A DNA stretch of 57,591 nucleotides from Kiloniellaceae bacterium (GCA_021776115.1 JAJFGN010000012.1:1-57591); one strand, 5' to 3'. Positions 8,776-19,380 are shown, numbered from the stretch's first letter. Program-made: numbers and translations. Notes: a model not told the origin generated them from the sequence alone.

Positions 8776-10068
8776 TTAAGCCATTAGGTTCGGGTATATC
8801 GGGAACCGGTGGCACAGGGTTCGAACTTCCTCCCGCACCCTAACCTCCAATCCGCCGTTATCCTCGGGATTTTCAGCTAGGCCTTCGAGGACACGGGTAA
8901 TCATTTCGCCGACCTGCCGGAACTCGGCAACGCCGAAGCCTCGGGTCGTGGCCGCCGGCGAGCCCAAGCGAATGCCAGAGGTCACGGTCGGCTTGGCGGG
9001 ATCGAAGGGCACGCCATTCTTGTTGCAGGTGATCCCGGCCCGGTCGAGGCTCTCCTCGGCCGCCTTGCCGGTCAGGCCCTTGGGACGAAGGTCCACAAGC
9101 ATCAGGTGAGTGTCGGTGCCGCCGGTCACGATATCGAAGCCGTTCGCCAGCATGACCTCGGCCAGGGCCTTGGCATTGTCCACGACCTGCCGCGCGTAGA
9201 TCTTGAATTCCGGCTTCAGGGCCTCGCCGAAGCCGGCCGCCTTGCCGGCGATGGCATGCATCAGCGGCCCACCCTGAAGCCCAGGGAACGCCGCCGAGTT
9301 GATCTTCTTCCCCAGCGCCGCATCGTTCGACAGGATCATGCCGCCGCGCGCGCCGCGTAAGGTCTTGTGCGTCGTCGTGGTCACGACATGGGCGTGCGGC
9401 AGGGGGCTGGGATGAACCCCCGCCGCCACCAGCCCGGCAAAATGCGCCATGTCGACCTGGAAGATGGCATCGATTTCGTCTGCGATTTTGCGAAAGCGCG
9501 GGAAATCGATGAAGCGCGGATAGGCGGAGCCGCCAGCGATGATCAGCTTGGGTTTGTGCTCGCGCGCCAGCGCCTCGACTTCGTCGTAGTCGATCAGGCC
9601 ATCCTGGCGGCGCACACCGTATTGGACCGCCTTGAACCACTTGCCCGACAGGTTTGGCGCCGCGCCGTGGGTGAGATGCCCGCCCGCCGACAGCGACAGC
9701 CCCATGATGGTGTCGCCGGGCACGCAAAGGGCCAGCAACACGCACTGGTTTGCCTGGGCGCCGGAGTGAGGCTGGACGTTAGCGAACTCACAGCCGAATA
9801 GCTGCTTGGCGCGGTCGATCGCCAGTTGCTCGGCAACGTCGACGTATTCGCACCCGCCGTAGTAGCGCCGTCCGGGATAGCCCTCGGCATATTTGTTGGT
9901 CAGGACCGATCCCTGGGCCTCCAATACCGCGCGCGAGACGATGTTCTCGGAAGCGATCAGCTCGATCTGATCTTGCTGCCGCGTCAATTCGTCGCGAATG
10001 GATTGATCGAGGACCGGATCCGTCTGTGCGAGCCCCTGCCCAAAGAAGGCCGTGTTCGATGAACTCAT
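8776..10068 (-). CDS. glyA: Serine hydroxymethyltransferase
   Basis: A 430-residue PLP enzyme that interconverts serine and glycine and produces 5,10-methylene-tetrahydrofolate. The PLP lysine lies in [16 protein letters not shown]. Other family blocks are [37 protein letters not shown] and [13 protein letters not shown]. It ends 15 bases before the nrdR start and follows rpiB by 88 bases, so it probably belongs to the same minus-strand transcription unit. Confidence 0.97.
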   Translation of the reverse strand: MSSSNTAFFGQGLAQTDPVLDQSIRDELTRQQDQIELIASENIVSRAVLEAQGSVLTNKYAEGYPGRRYYGGCEYVDVAEQLAIDRAKQLFGCEFANVQPHSGAQANQCVLLALCVPGDTIMGLSLSAGGHLTHGAAPNLSGKWFKAVQYGVRRQDGLIDYDEVEALAREHKPKLIIAGGSAYPRFIDFPRFRKIADEIDAIFQVDMAHFAGLVAAGVHPSPLPHAHVVTTTTHKTLRGARGGMILSNDAALGKKINSAAFPGLQGGPLMHAIAGKAAGFGEALKPEFKIYARQVVDNAKALAEVMLANGFDIVTGGTDTHLMLVDLRPKGLTGKAAEESLDRAGITCNKNGVPFDPAKPTVTSGIRLGSPAATTRGFGVAEFRQVGEMITRVLEGLAENPEDNGGLEVRVREEVRTLCHRFPIYPNLMA

Positions 10069-10156
10069 GGTGCGTCGATCTCCCTCCCAAATAGCCCTGT
10101 GCTAGCGCATCGCCGGGCCCCGTCAAGCGGCCTTGAACCCGGACCGGCTCTCTTCC

Positions 10157-10591
10157 TCATCCCAATTTCGCGACCCGGCCCGTGTGCCGTCCCCCGGGGA
10201 AAGCGGTTGCCAGAAACACTCTCAAGCACTCTTTCGCGACTTCATCGCCGATCAAGCGGGCGCCCAGGGCCAGGACGTTGGCGTCATTGTGCTCGCGCGC
10301 CAGGCGCGCCGAGGTGACATCGTGACAGACTGCGGCGCGCACGCCGGCATGGCGGTTGGCGGCTATCGAAATTCCAATTCCCGTGCCGCAGACAAGTACG
10401 CCTCGCTCAGCGCGGCCGGCTACGATGGTTTCCGCCAAGGCATGGCCGAAATCCGGGTAGTCCACCGAATCTGTCCCGTGTGTGCCCAGATCGAGCACCT
10501 CGTGCCCGAGCGCGCGCAATTCCGTCACCAGCACGCCCTTAAGGGCGACGCCGGCATGGTCCGAGGCAATGGCGACTGGCGTGGCTGACAT
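10157..10591 (-). CDS. rpiB: Ribose 5-phosphate isomerase B
   Basis: A 144-residue RpiB/LacAB-type sugar-phosphate isomerase interconverting ribose 5-phosphate and ribulose 5-phosphate. It shows IASDHAGVALK at the N-terminus, the catalytic-cysteine loop GVLVCGTGIGISIAANR, and CHDVTSARLAREHNDANVLALG. It is the first gene of the minus-strand block that runs to nusB. Its product ribulose 5-phosphate is the substrate of the RibB domain encoded downstream. Confidence 0.95.
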   Translation of the reverse strand: MSATPVAIASDHAGVALKGVLVTELRALGHEVLDLGTHGTDSVDYPDFGHALAETIVAGRAERGVLVCGTGIGISIAANRHAGVRAAVCHDVTSARLAREHNDANVLALGARLIGDEVAKECLRVFLATAFPGGRHTGRVAKLG

Positions 10592-10793
10592 GGTGGATGG
10601 CCCGAGGGGTCAGTTTAGGGGCTCGAGGCTACCATATGTCGGCAAGTTAAGGAAAGCCGGCACAAGGTTTGGGCCAAAAGGAGTTTGGGCCCAGAGGGCG
10701 GCGGATCGGGCCGCCATGGCCCTCAGCGAGAGGGTTCCAAGCAAGCCAACAATAAGCGATAACTATATTTTTCAAGTCTCTCTAGGTACTCAA

Positions 10794-10822
10794 TTGACAC
10801 GATTAAATGAACATGGGATATT
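10794..10822 (+). promoter_or_regulatory. Candidate sigma-70 promoter of mucR
   Basis: TTGACA at 10794-10799 is separated by 17 bases from GATATT at 10817-10822, inside an AT-rich stretch that stands out from the GC-rich surroundings. A good ribosome binding site (AAGGAAA, 10849-10855) precedes the ATG at 10864. Confidence 0.5.
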
Positions 10823-10863
10823 TTACTAAATGGGGCAATCAATAAACCAAGGAAATAATAAAA

Positions 10864-11295
10864 ATGGCGGAACAAGTCTCTAGCAATTCAAATTCGGGCG
10901 AGCTCTTACGCATGACGGCAGACGTCGTATCCGCCTACGTCAGCAAAAATCCGTTACCCGCGAACGATCTTCCCAGTGTCATAAACACGGTTCACCTGTC
11001 GTTGTCCGGCCTCGATCTGGATCAAAATGCGGCCAAGGTCGCCCTCCAGCCGGCGGTGCCGATCAAGAAATCGGTGACCCCCGATTTCATTGTGTGCCTG
11101 GAAGATGGCAAGAAGCTGAAAATGCTGAAAAGGCACCTGCGCACGGCCTACAACCTGTCGCCGGACGAGTATCGCTCGAAATGGCAGTTGGGCCCGGACT
11201 ACCCGATGGTCGCGCCGAACTATGCCAAACGCCGCTCCGAGTTCGCCAAGCAGATTGGCCTGGGCAGGAAGCCGGGCAAGCGCAAACGCACATAG
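10864..11295 (+). CDS. mucR: Ros/MucR family transcriptional regulator with altered zinc finger
   Basis: A 143-residue regulator of the Ros/MucR family, whose members control surface polysaccharide, motility and virulence genes in alphaproteobacteria by binding AT-rich DNA. The diagnostic core is CLEDGKKLKMLKRHL, then LSPDEYRSKWQLGPDYPMVAPNYAKRRSEFAKQIGLG. In Ros the zinc ligands are CxxC and HxxxxH. Here the second cysteine is aspartate (CLED) and the final histidine position is tyrosine (RHLRTAYN). The promoter and ribosome site are clear, and the gene stands alone on the plus strand. Confidence 0.93.
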   Translation: MAEQVSSNSNSGELLRMTADVVSAYVSKNPLPANDLPSVINTVHLSLSGLDLDQNAAKVALQPAVPIKKSVTPDFIVCLEDGKKLKMLKRHLRTAYNLSPDEYRSKWQLGPDYPMVAPNYAKRRSEFAKQIGLGRKPGKRKRT

Positions 11296-11357
11296 TCACG
11301 CCACGCGACCCAATGGGGCGGACCGTTTCCGCCTCTATTTCCTGGGGAAGAGATAAA

Positions 11358-11386
11358 TCGGCCCGGCGGTATCCCCGCCGGGCCGA
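11358..11386 (-). terminator. Terminator of the liv operon
   Basis: A perfect 12-bp stem (11358-11369 with 11375-11386, loop TATCC), almost all G and C. On the minus strand it is followed by GATTTATCT. It lies 31 bases past the livK stop and 62 bases past the mucR stop, so it may serve both convergent units, but the T-richer side favours the minus strand. Confidence 0.75.
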
Positions 11387-11416
11387 AGTCGTTAAAGCGC
11401 TATAGAGAAATCGCGC

Positions 11417-12514
<1,098 letters not shown>

Positions 12515-12674
12515 GTGCCTTACATCTCCCTGTGAGTAAAAGACCGTCCGAAATCGCGCTCAAACCAAAATTTAAAGCCGGTCACGCCGGCGCGGGAACT
12601 GCTTGCTTCGGAACGGGCGCCAGTCTAGCACCTCGCCCCGTCCCGGCAAGACCTTCTCGGCGCCGCCAGCCCGG

Positions 12675-13025
12675 TCATTCCTGGACCTTTTCCCGCCACC
12701 CGAGGAGTCCGCTACGCTGGTAAAGCCAGGGGTACTGGTTAACCATATTTCGCACCAAGGTCAGGCGATAGGCCAGGGCCGCGATCGCGAGCAGAACCAG
12801 GGTCGCGACGATGTAGCCCGACAGCGAAAATAGATCGCCCTCAAACAGGCTCCAGGTCAGAAAGCGGTCCACGAAACCGAGCAGGACCGCATAGGGCACG
12901 ACTTGCCACATGGGTTGCCAGGTCTTGGCCACGGCTTGCCCGGTCATAAAACTGGCAAACCCCATGAGCAGCACCGTCAGTCCAATGAAGACCGGCCAGC
13001 TCGCGCCCAATACCTCGACCACCAT
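12675..13025 (-). CDS. Small integral membrane protein of the liv operon
   Basis: A 116-residue protein with about three membrane segments (near residues 8-28, 38-55 and 68-90) and a conserved-looking C-terminus with QYPWLYQRSGLLGW. I recognise it as a small protein of unknown function that recurs inside alphaproteobacterial LIV transporter operons; the name DUF6867 may apply, but this is from memory. The ATG at 13025, preceded by an AGGA box, is chosen over one at 13079 that would overlap livF and add a basic stretch before the first membrane segment. Its role is unknown. Confidence 0.7.
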   Translation of the reverse strand: MVVEVLGASWPVFIGLTVLLMGFASFMTGQAVAKTWQPMWQVVPYAVLLGFVDRFLTWSLFEGDLFSLSGYIVATLVLLAIAALAYRLTLVRNMVNQYPWLYQRSGLLGWREKVQE

Positions 13026-13065
13026 CGCGTGTCCTCGCCTTACCCTTCCCAGCCGGCCTGAGCGC

Positions 13066-13770
13066 TCAACCGCCCTCAAGGTACGCCTTGCGCACCTCCT
13101 CGTTGGCCAGCAACTCCTGCCCGCTGCCCTTTAGCACGATCCGGCCGTTCGCCATGACGTAACCGTGGTGCGCCAGGCGAAGCGCGTGATAGGCGTTTTG
13201 TTCCACCAACAAGACCGTCACCCCCTTCTGATTGATATTCCGGATGACATCGAAGATCTGCCGGACAATCAGAGGCGCCAGCCCGAGCGACGGTTCGTCG
13301 AGCAGCAGGAGCCGGGGGCGGCTCATCAAGGCCCGCGCGATCGCCAGCATCTGCTGTTCCCCGCCGGAGAGCGTGCCGCCGCGCTGACGCTGGCGCTGGC
13401 TCAGGATGGGAAACAGCTCGAACACCATTTCCAGATCCTCGTCGAAATGGGCCGGATCGGTGGTGATCGCGCCCATCTGTAGGTTTTCTAGGACGGTCAT
13501 GCGCGGAAAGATCCGCCGGCCCTCCGGCGACTGCGCGATCCCCATGCGGACGATCTCATAGGTCTCGCGCTGTGTGATCTCCGCACCCTCGAAAACGACC
13601 TTGCCGCGCGCCGCGCGCGGGTTCCCGCAGATGCTCATCAGCAAGGTCGTCTTGCCCGCGCCATTGGCGCCGATCAAGCTGACCACCTGGCCCTCTTGAA
13701 CATCGATATCGACGCCGCGCAAGGCCTCGATATTACCGTAAAATGTATGCAGGCCAGAAACTTGCAGCAT
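13066..13770 (-). CDS. livF: Branched-chain amino acid ABC transporter, ATP-binding protein LivF
   Basis: A 234-residue ATPase. It has Walker A (GANGAGKTTL), signature LSGGEQQMLAIARALM, Walker B (LLLLDEPSLGLAP) and the switch segment VLLVEQN. LivF pairs with LivG to drive import through LivHM. The ATG at 13770 gives the usual family start (MLQVSGLHTFYGNIEALRGV) and begins 4 bases past the livG stop. A GTG at 13794 would add eight residues and overlap livG. Confidence 0.95.
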   Translation of the reverse strand: MLQVSGLHTFYGNIEALRGVDIDVQEGQVVSLIGANGAGKTTLLMSICGNPRAARGKVVFEGAEITQRETYEIVRMGIAQSPEGRRIFPRMTVLENLQMGAITTDPAHFDEDLEMVFELFPILSQRQRQRGGTLSGGEQQMLAIARALMSRPRLLLLDEPSLGLAPLIVRQIFDVIRNINQKGVTVLLVEQNAYHALRLAHHGYVMANGRIVLKGSGQELLANEEVRKAYLEGG

Positions 13771-13774
13771 AAGG

Positions 13775-14644
13775 TTAGCTCGGGCCCCCGCCACCTTCTT
13801 CGTCGTCGCCCAAATAGGCGCGGATCACGGCCGGGTCGTTGCGCACTTGTTCGGGCGTGCCGTCGGAAATCTTTCTGCCGTAGTCGAGCACGATGATGTG
13901 ATCGGATATGTGCATGACCACGCTCATATCGTGCTCGATCAACAGCACGCCGATCTTGTGCTGATCGCGGATGTAGGTGAGCAAACTGTTCAACTCATGC
14001 GACTCGCGCGGGTTCAACCCGGCGGCCGGCTCGTCCAGGCACAGCAATAGGGGTTCCGTACACATCGCGCGGGCGATTTCCAGGCGGCGCTGGTCGCCAT
14101 AGGGCAGGTTGCCAGCGTCCCAATCCGCTTTGTCGGTCAAGTGAATGCGATCCAGCCAATAGCGCGCCAGCTCGACCGCCTTGGCTTCGGCATCGCGGTA
14201 TCCCTTGAAGCCGAACAGACCCAAGACGGTGTAACCCGACGCGCGCATCAGCTTGTTGTGCTGCGCGACGATCAGGTTTTCCAACACGGTCATGCGGGGA
14301 AACAGGCGGATGTTCTGGAACGTGCGCGCCACCCCGGCGTCCTGCGCCGTGCGGTAGCCCTCTAGCCGCTCCAACAGATAGTCGTGCCGGGGGTGATGCA
14401 GGATCAGCCGCCCGACGCTGGGCTTGTAGAATCCAGTCAGGCAATTGAACACGGTGGTCTTACCGGCGCCGTTGGGGCCGATGACCGCGGTGATCCGGCC
14501 GGTCGCCGCCTGCAAGGAGACGTCGTCAATGGCAATCAAGCCGCCGAAGCGCATGGTCAAGTGCTCGACCGTGATACTCGCCGCGCCGCCGCCGGGAATT
14601 TCGGCGTCGGGCGCGCCACCGGCAGCGGCCGCCTGCGCCGTCAC
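13775..14644 (-). CDS. livG: Branched-chain amino acid ABC transporter, ATP-binding protein LivG
   Basis: A 289-residue ATPase with Walker A (GPNGAGKTTVFNCLTG), the family-specific ARTFQNIRLFPRMTVLENL, Walker B (LLCLDEPAAGLNP) and H-loop (VLLIEHDMSVVM). Its start overlaps the livM stop by 4 bases, indicating translational coupling. The N-terminal tail of about 25 residues rich in A and G is longer than usual and probably disordered. Confidence 0.96.
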   Translation of the reverse strand: MTAQAAAAGGAPDAEIPGGGAASITVEHLTMRFGGLIAIDDVSLQAATGRITAVIGPNGAGKTTVFNCLTGFYKPSVGRLILHHPRHDYLLERLEGYRTAQDAGVARTFQNIRLFPRMTVLENLIVAQHNKLMRASGYTVLGLFGFKGYRDAEAKAVELARYWLDRIHLTDKADWDAGNLPYGDQRRLEIARAMCTEPLLLCLDEPAAGLNPRESHELNSLLTYIRDQHKIGVLLIEHDMSVVMHISDHIIVLDYGRKISDGTPEQVRNDPAVIRAYLGDDEEGGGGPS

Positions 14645-16158
14645 GACTTGGACTCCAGGCTCTTACCGCGGCCAAACAAGCGAATCGTCGGCTCGCGATG
14701 GGCCAGCAAGCCGGCCGGCCGCCACAACATGATCAGGACCATGGCCATGCCGAAGGCCAGCATCCGGTACTGCTGCAACTCACGGAAGAACTCCGGCATG
14801 CCAATCAGCAGGATGGCCGCGACCACGACCCCGATCTGGCTGCCAAAACCGCCGAGGACGACAATCGCCAAGATCACCGCCGACTCGATGAAGGTAAAGC
14901 TTTCGGGGCTAATGAAACCCTGCCGCGTGGCGAAGAAAGAGCCGGCGAATCCAGCGAACATCGCGCCAATCCCAAACGCGGTCAGCTTGGTGTTGCGCGG
15001 GTTTATGCCGAGCGAGCGGCACGCGGTCTCGTCTTCCCGAAGGGCCTCCCAAGCGCGGCTGATGGGCAGCTTGCGGATGCGCATGCTGAATAGATTGACG
15101 ACCATGGCCATGGCCAGGATCAGATAATAGAGAAAAATGATCCGTTGCAAAGACGAGTATTCCAGCCCAAACAGGTCATGGAACGAATTGTCGGAACTGC
15201 GCGAAAATTCCGCGATCCCAAAAAAACTTGGCCTCGGAATACCGGAGATACCGTCCGGCCCGCCCGTGAACTCGTACCAGTTCAGCAGGATGACCCGGAT
15301 CATCTCGCCGAACCCCAAGGTCACGATCGCCAGGTAATCGCCGCGCAAGCGCAGCACCGGAAAGCCCAGAATGACGCCCGCCAGCGCCGCCATCAGGCCG
15401 GCGAAGGGCAGGGAAATCCAGAAACTGACGTCGAGATAGGTAGCGAGGAGCGCGAAGCTGTAAGCCCCAACCGCATAAAAAGCGACGTAGCCCAAGTCCA
15501 GGAGCCCGGCCAAACCGACCACGATATTGAGGCCCCAGCCCAGCATGATGTAGGTGATAACCAAGATCGCGATATCGAGAAGGTGCCGGTTCGCGGCCGG
15601 CAGAAAAGGAAACAGGAGCGCAAAGGCCAATAGCGCCGGCCCCAGAAAGCGCGCCGCGTGCTGAACCTGCGCGGCAAAGTGGTCCAAGCGTTCTTCTCGC
15701 GCCTGGGCCGATTCTTCGGAGGCAATGTGGCGCCGCGACAAATAAGCGCGGATGCCGATAACAACCGTGACGAAAAGCAGGCCCCACAAGACGACCGGGT
15801 CTTGAAACGGCAGGAAGCGCTGCACGGCAGCCCCGGTCTCGGGTCCGAAGAGGCTTTGCGCGAGCAGCATCACCAGCATGACGACGACCAGGACCGGCGC
15901 GCCGATCAAGACCGGACCGGGCCGGTGCACCCGCAATAGAATGAGGGCTATTCGTCCGAAGAAACCCAGCGCCACCACGACGGCAACGTCGTCGAAGCGG
16001 GTGTTAATGCCAATGCCGCCGGGGATATCGGTGGTCTCGAACCCGACCAGGGCTGCGGCCAGCGCAAAAATCACCAGGGCCGTGATCCCGGCTTCCTTGA
16101 GCATGGCCCGAAGATCCAGGGGATGTACGTCGATACCGGATGCCGTCGTCACCGACAT
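14641..16158 (-). CDS. livM: Branched-chain amino acid ABC transporter, permease LivM (long form)
   Basis: A 505-residue inner-membrane permease. The LivM core begins at about residue 190 (HLLDIAILVITYIMLGWGLNIVVG) and contains GDYLAIVTLGFGEMIRVILLNW and the ATPase-contact EAA-like loop AWEALREDETACRSLGIN. About 185 N-terminal residues with four or five extra membrane segments and a charged loop precede this core, which is longer than the E. coli protein. It overlaps livG by 4 bases and begins 4 bases after the livH stop. Confidence 0.95.
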   Translation of the reverse strand: MSVTTASGIDVHPLDLRAMLKEAGITALVIFALAAALVGFETTDIPGGIGINTRFDDVAVVVALGFFGRIALILLRVHRPGPVLIGAPVLVVVMLVMLLAQSLFGPETGAAVQRFLPFQDPVVLWGLLFVTVVIGIRAYLSRRHIASEESAQAREERLDHFAAQVQHAARFLGPALLAFALLFPFLPAANRHLLDIAILVITYIMLGWGLNIVVGLAGLLDLGYVAFYAVGAYSFALLATYLDVSFWISLPFAGLMAALAGVILGFPVLRLRGDYLAIVTLGFGEMIRVILLNWYEFTGGPDGISGIPRPSFFGIAEFSRSSDNSFHDLFGLEYSSLQRIIFLYYLILAMAMVVNLFSMRIRKLPISRAWEALREDETACRSLGINPRNTKLTAFGIGAMFAGFAGSFFATRQGFISPESFTFIESAVILAIVVLGGFGSQIGVVVAAILLIGMPEFFRELQQYRMLAFGMAMVLIMLWRPAGLLAHREPTIRLFGRGKSLESKS

Positions 16159-16162
16159 GGCG

Positions 16163-17089
16163 TCAGACTTTCTCGATGTCCGGCTTGCCGAGCAAGCCGG
16201 ACGGTCTGAAGACCAGGACCAGCACGAGAATGCTGAAGGCCGCGACGTCTTTGTATTCGACCGTGAAATAGCCCGACCAGAAAGCTTCGATCAGGCCAAT
16301 CAACAGGCCCCCGAGCATGGCCCCGGGAAGAGAGCCGATGCCGCCCAGGACCGCCGCCGTGAAGGCCTTGATTCCGGCCAGGAAGCCGATGAAAAAGTCA
16401 ATCACCCCATAATACAAAAGAAACATCAGACCCGCGACCGAGGCAAGCATCGCGCCGACGACGAAGGTTAGCGAAATCGTTCGGTCGACGTTGACGCCGA
16501 TCAGCGCCGCCATATTGCGGTCCTGCTCGCAGGCGCGCTGCGCCCGGCCCAGCGATGTCCGCGTGATCATCAAGGTGAAGGCCGCCATGAGTACGACGGT
16601 CACGACGATAATAATCATCTGCATATAGCTAAGCGAGACGACGTAACCTTGATCCTGCATGACCGTGACGCCACCGCTGATGACCGGCTGCATCGGTTTG
16701 TTGCGCGCGCCTTGAAGCAGTTGGACGTAGTTCTGAAGAAAGATCGACATACCGATCGCGGTAATCAGGGCGGCCAAGCGCGGCGAGCCGCGCAAGGGCC
16801 GATAAGCGACCCGCTCGAGCGTCCAGCCGTAGATCGATGTCAAGAGCATGGCCACGATCAAGACGATCAGCAACGCCAGGGGCACCCAAGTAACCCCCGC
16901 CATGCCCAAGATCAGAAAGGTGATGATCGATACGAACGACCCGATCATGAAAATCTCGCCGTGGGCGAAATTGATCATGCCGATAATGCCGTAGACCATG
17001 GTGTAGCCGATCGCGATCAGCCCGTAGATCGAGCCGAGCGTCAGCCCGTTTATCAGCTGATCGACGAAATAAGCGAAGGAGTTCTGCAT
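16163..17089 (-). CDS. livH: Branched-chain amino acid ABC transporter, permease LivH
   Basis: A 308-residue permease, first gene of the operon. It shows the family blocks QLINGLTLGSIYGLIAIGYTMVYGIIGMINFAHGE (split here only by reading), the EAA-type loop RACEQDRNMAALIGVNVDR, and the C-terminal VLVFRPSGLLGKP. It forms the transmembrane channel with LivM. The 505-base region upstream must hold the operon promoter. Confidence 0.95.
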   Translation of the reverse strand: MQNSFAYFVDQLINGLTLGSIYGLIAIGYTMVYGIIGMINFAHGEIFMIGSFVSIITFLILGMAGVTWVPLALLIVLIVAMLLTSIYGWTLERVAYRPLRGSPRLAALITAIGMSIFLQNYVQLLQGARNKPMQPVISGGVTVMQDQGYVVSLSYMQMIIIVVTVVLMAAFTLMITRTSLGRAQRACEQDRNMAALIGVNVDRTISLTFVVGAMLASVAGLMFLLYYGVIDFFIGFLAGIKAFTAAVLGGIGSLPGAMLGGLLIGLIEAFWSGYFTVEYKDVAAFSILVLVLVFRPSGLLGKPDIEKV

Positions 17090-17594
17090 GCGCTCTCACC
17101 GTCTTGGCTCGCCACAAACGCCGCCCAGCGAAGCCTAGGGGCAAAGGCGCATTTTACGCCCAGTCTCAGGCATCGCTGTTTCGAAAAAAATACACCTTGC
17201 CGTAAGCGGCGTTGTGTCTTGCCGAAAGCCCCCAAGTGTTTGCGTTTCTTGCCGCGCGTGGCCGGGCCCGCGCCCGTACCGCTCACGGTTGTTCCTTGAT
17301 CGTTTCATAGCCCGACCGCAGGCGGCTCGCAAGAGAGATGGCCGCTCGTAGGAGAGATAACGGGACCAGGATGGCTTGCCCTCCTCTCTTTCCGCCGCGA
17401 TTTCCTGGGGGAAACAATTCGGCGCGGCAAACCGAGTTCAGCGTGGGCTCTATCGTGGAAATTCGGCCTCGGTTTTTCAACAATAGTTTAGATTTTTATT
17501 TGGATAAACAAAATAGCTGCTCCGAAGAACTTTATTAACTTGTTTCCACTAGCTTTTTTTCAATGAAAAGGGGCGCAGCGGCCAGCTTGTATTT
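17090..17594. other. Intergenic region between divergent livH and the histidine kinase
   Basis: A 505-base stretch without a convincing gene. The livH-proximal half is GC-rich with no recognisable operator. The half next to the kinase has an AT-rich block at about 17460-17570, the likeliest promoter area for the kinase gene. No riboswitch or RNA gene was recognised. Confidence 0.5.
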
Positions 17595-19157
17595 GTGTTT
17601 GAAAGAATTGGGGCGATCGCGCTTGGAATCGTCATGCAAGGGATAGTCCGTTTCCTGGTCGAACGCCCATTATGGGCTCTGGCGATCTATGCGGTGATCG
17701 GGTCCGGTTTGATTCTATTCCAAGTCCATCGGGTCGCGTCGGAGATCCGCTATTCGACCGCGTTGGAGGCCGCGAAATCCTATAGCGCGGCCGTGTCGGC
17801 GATTCGCAGCTATTACTCCTCTAACGTCGTGCCCCGGGCGAGAGAAGCCGGGGCCACGATTACCTACGACTATCAAGTACACGATGGCGCCATACCCCTG
17901 CCGGCGACACTGACGATCGAGCTTGGAGAGCAGGTCAGTCAGCGCTCCGAAGGCGCCCGCTTCCGCCTTTATAGCGACCACCCCTACCCCTGGCGCACGG
18001 ATGGCGGCCCCCGCGATTCATTCGAATCCGAGGCCCTGGCCGCTGTCGAGCACGGCAGCCTGGAGGAATATGTTAAAGTCGAGTCGCAAGGCGACCGCTC
18101 CACCCTGCGCTACGCCCAGGCCGTGCACATGGGGCCGACCTGCGTGCATTGCCATAACTCGCGGGCCGATAGCCCCAAACGGGACTGGAAGGTGGGCGAC
18201 GTGCGCGGCGTGCAAAGCGTCCAAATACCCTTACTAGGCCTCGCCGCCATCGCCACGGCACAAGGCCCGTCGGACTATGCCTTCATGATCGCCGGCGTCC
18301 TGGGCGGACTGCTTCTCTTTGGGGCCCTGCTCAACCGGCTGCAAAGCATGTACAGGACGGAAAGGCAACTGCTGGTCGCGGCCGAACAGCGGAACGAGGA
18401 ACTCGCCAAAGCCAAGACCGCCGCAGAGGCCGCGAACCACGCCAAGTCGGAATTCCTGGCGAACATGAGCCACGAATTGCGCACGCCTCTCAATGCGATT
18501 AATGGGTTTTCCGAGATGATCAATGGAGAACGCTTCGGCCCCATCGATAACCCCAAGTACGTGAGCTACGCGGCCGACATCAACACCGCGGGCCGGCACC
18601 TGCTCGAGATCATCAACGACATCTTAGACCTCGCCAAAATTGAATCGGGTAACTTCAAGCTAAACCAGGAAACCATCGATATCGACTCCATTGTCGGCGA
18701 GTCCTTGAGAGTTGTAGGAGAGCGGGCCAAGGCTCAGAATCTGGTTATCGAGTACAAGGTTGAGCCGACCGCCGCACGTGTCCGCGCGGACAAGCGGGCG
18801 TTGCGCCAAATTCTTCTTAACCTGCTATCGAACGCGATCAAGTTTACCCAACCGGGGGGGCGAATTTTCGTTATCGCGCAGGTCGATGCCGACGGTCAGA
18901 TGGTCCTAGCGGTCGAAGACACGGGTATCGGCATGGAACTGGCGCAAATCCCCGTCGCCATGTCGCCCTTCGAGCAAGTCGGCAGCGTGCTCGACCGGGA
19001 CCACGGCGGTACCGGGCTCGGCTTGCCTCTGACCAAGAGCCTCGTGGAACTGCACGGTGGAAACCTGGAGATCGCCAGCGAGCCCAGCGTCGGCACCACC
19101 GTCTTCGTCCGCTTTCCGGCCTTCCGCACCATTCCCCGGGCGCAACCGGCCGCCTAG
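17595..19157 (+). CDS. Sensor histidine kinase with periplasmic CxxCH (DUF3365/Tll0287-like) sensor domain
   Basis: A 520-residue orphan histidine kinase. Membrane segment 1 spans about residues 25-44. A periplasmic domain follows, ending with CVHCHNSRADSPKRDWKVGDVRG at about 183, a c-type haem motif typical of DUF3365 sensors. Membrane segment 2 (about 227-247) leads to a coiled coil and a HisKA domain with phospho-accepting His293 in MSHELRTPLN. The catalytic domain has LRQILLNLLSNAIKF, VEDTGIGM and GGTGLGLPLTKSL. There is no receiver domain and no adjacent response regulator. The start is a GTG with a weak ribosome site; an ATG at 17634 is an alternative. A redox or diatomic-gas signal is inferred. 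Confidence 0.88.
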   Translation: MFERIGAIALGIVMQGIVRFLVERPLWALAIYAVIGSGLILFQVHRVASEIRYSTALEAAKSYSAAVSAIRSYYSSNVVPRAREAGATITYDYQVHDGAIPLPATLTIELGEQVSQRSEGARFRLYSDHPYPWRTDGGPRDSFESEALAAVEHGSLEEYVKVESQGDRSTLRYAQAVHMGPTCVHCHNSRADSPKRDWKVGDVRGVQSVQIPLLGLAAIATAQGPSDYAFMIAGVLGGLLLFGALLNRLQSMYRTERQLLVAAEQRNEELAKAKTAAEAANHAKSEFLANMSHELRTPLNAINGFSEMINGERFGPIDNPKYVSYAADINTAGRHLLEIINDILDLAKIESGNFKLNQETIDIDSIVGESLRVVGERAKAQNLVIEYKVEPTAARVRADKRALRQILLNLLSNAIKFTQPGGRIFVIAQVDADGQMVLAVEDTGIGMELAQIPVAMSPFEQVGSVLDRDHGGTGLGLPLTKSLVELHGGNLEIASEPSVGTTVFVRFPAFRTIPRAQPAA

Positions 19158-19188
19158 GCCCAACCGCTCGTTTACGGCGAGGCGAGGC

Positions 19189-19380
19189 TTAGCGGCGACC
19201 GGCTTTTCGCGCCAGGACATATTCCAAACGTTGCATCGCCACACGCTTGAGCCTGGCTTCGCCCGCCTGGGGATCCCCAACGATAGAGACCTCGGTCAAG
19301 GTTTCCGGATCGATGGCGGAAACCTTGACGTAGGCCCCAACAGGGTGGAATTCGATGATCACTTCTTTTAGCCGAGCCAT
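19189..19380 (-). CDS. Small conserved protein of unknown function (DUF6898-like)
   Basis: A 63-residue protein, MARLKEVIIEFHPVGAYVKV followed by SAIDPETLTEVSIVGDP and a basic C-terminal helix ending RLEYVLARKAGRR. I recognise this as a small alphaproteobacterial family with a beta-hairpin and a helix, to my memory DUF6898; similar short proteins have sometimes been mislabelled in databases. ATG at 19380 is chosen; the frame extends ten more residues to 19410. It converges on the histidine kinase with a 31-base gap. Function unknown. Confidence 0.65.
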   Translation of the reverse strand: MARLKEVIIEFHPVGAYVKVSAIDPETLTEVSIVGDPQAGEARLKRVAMQRLEYVLARKAGRR

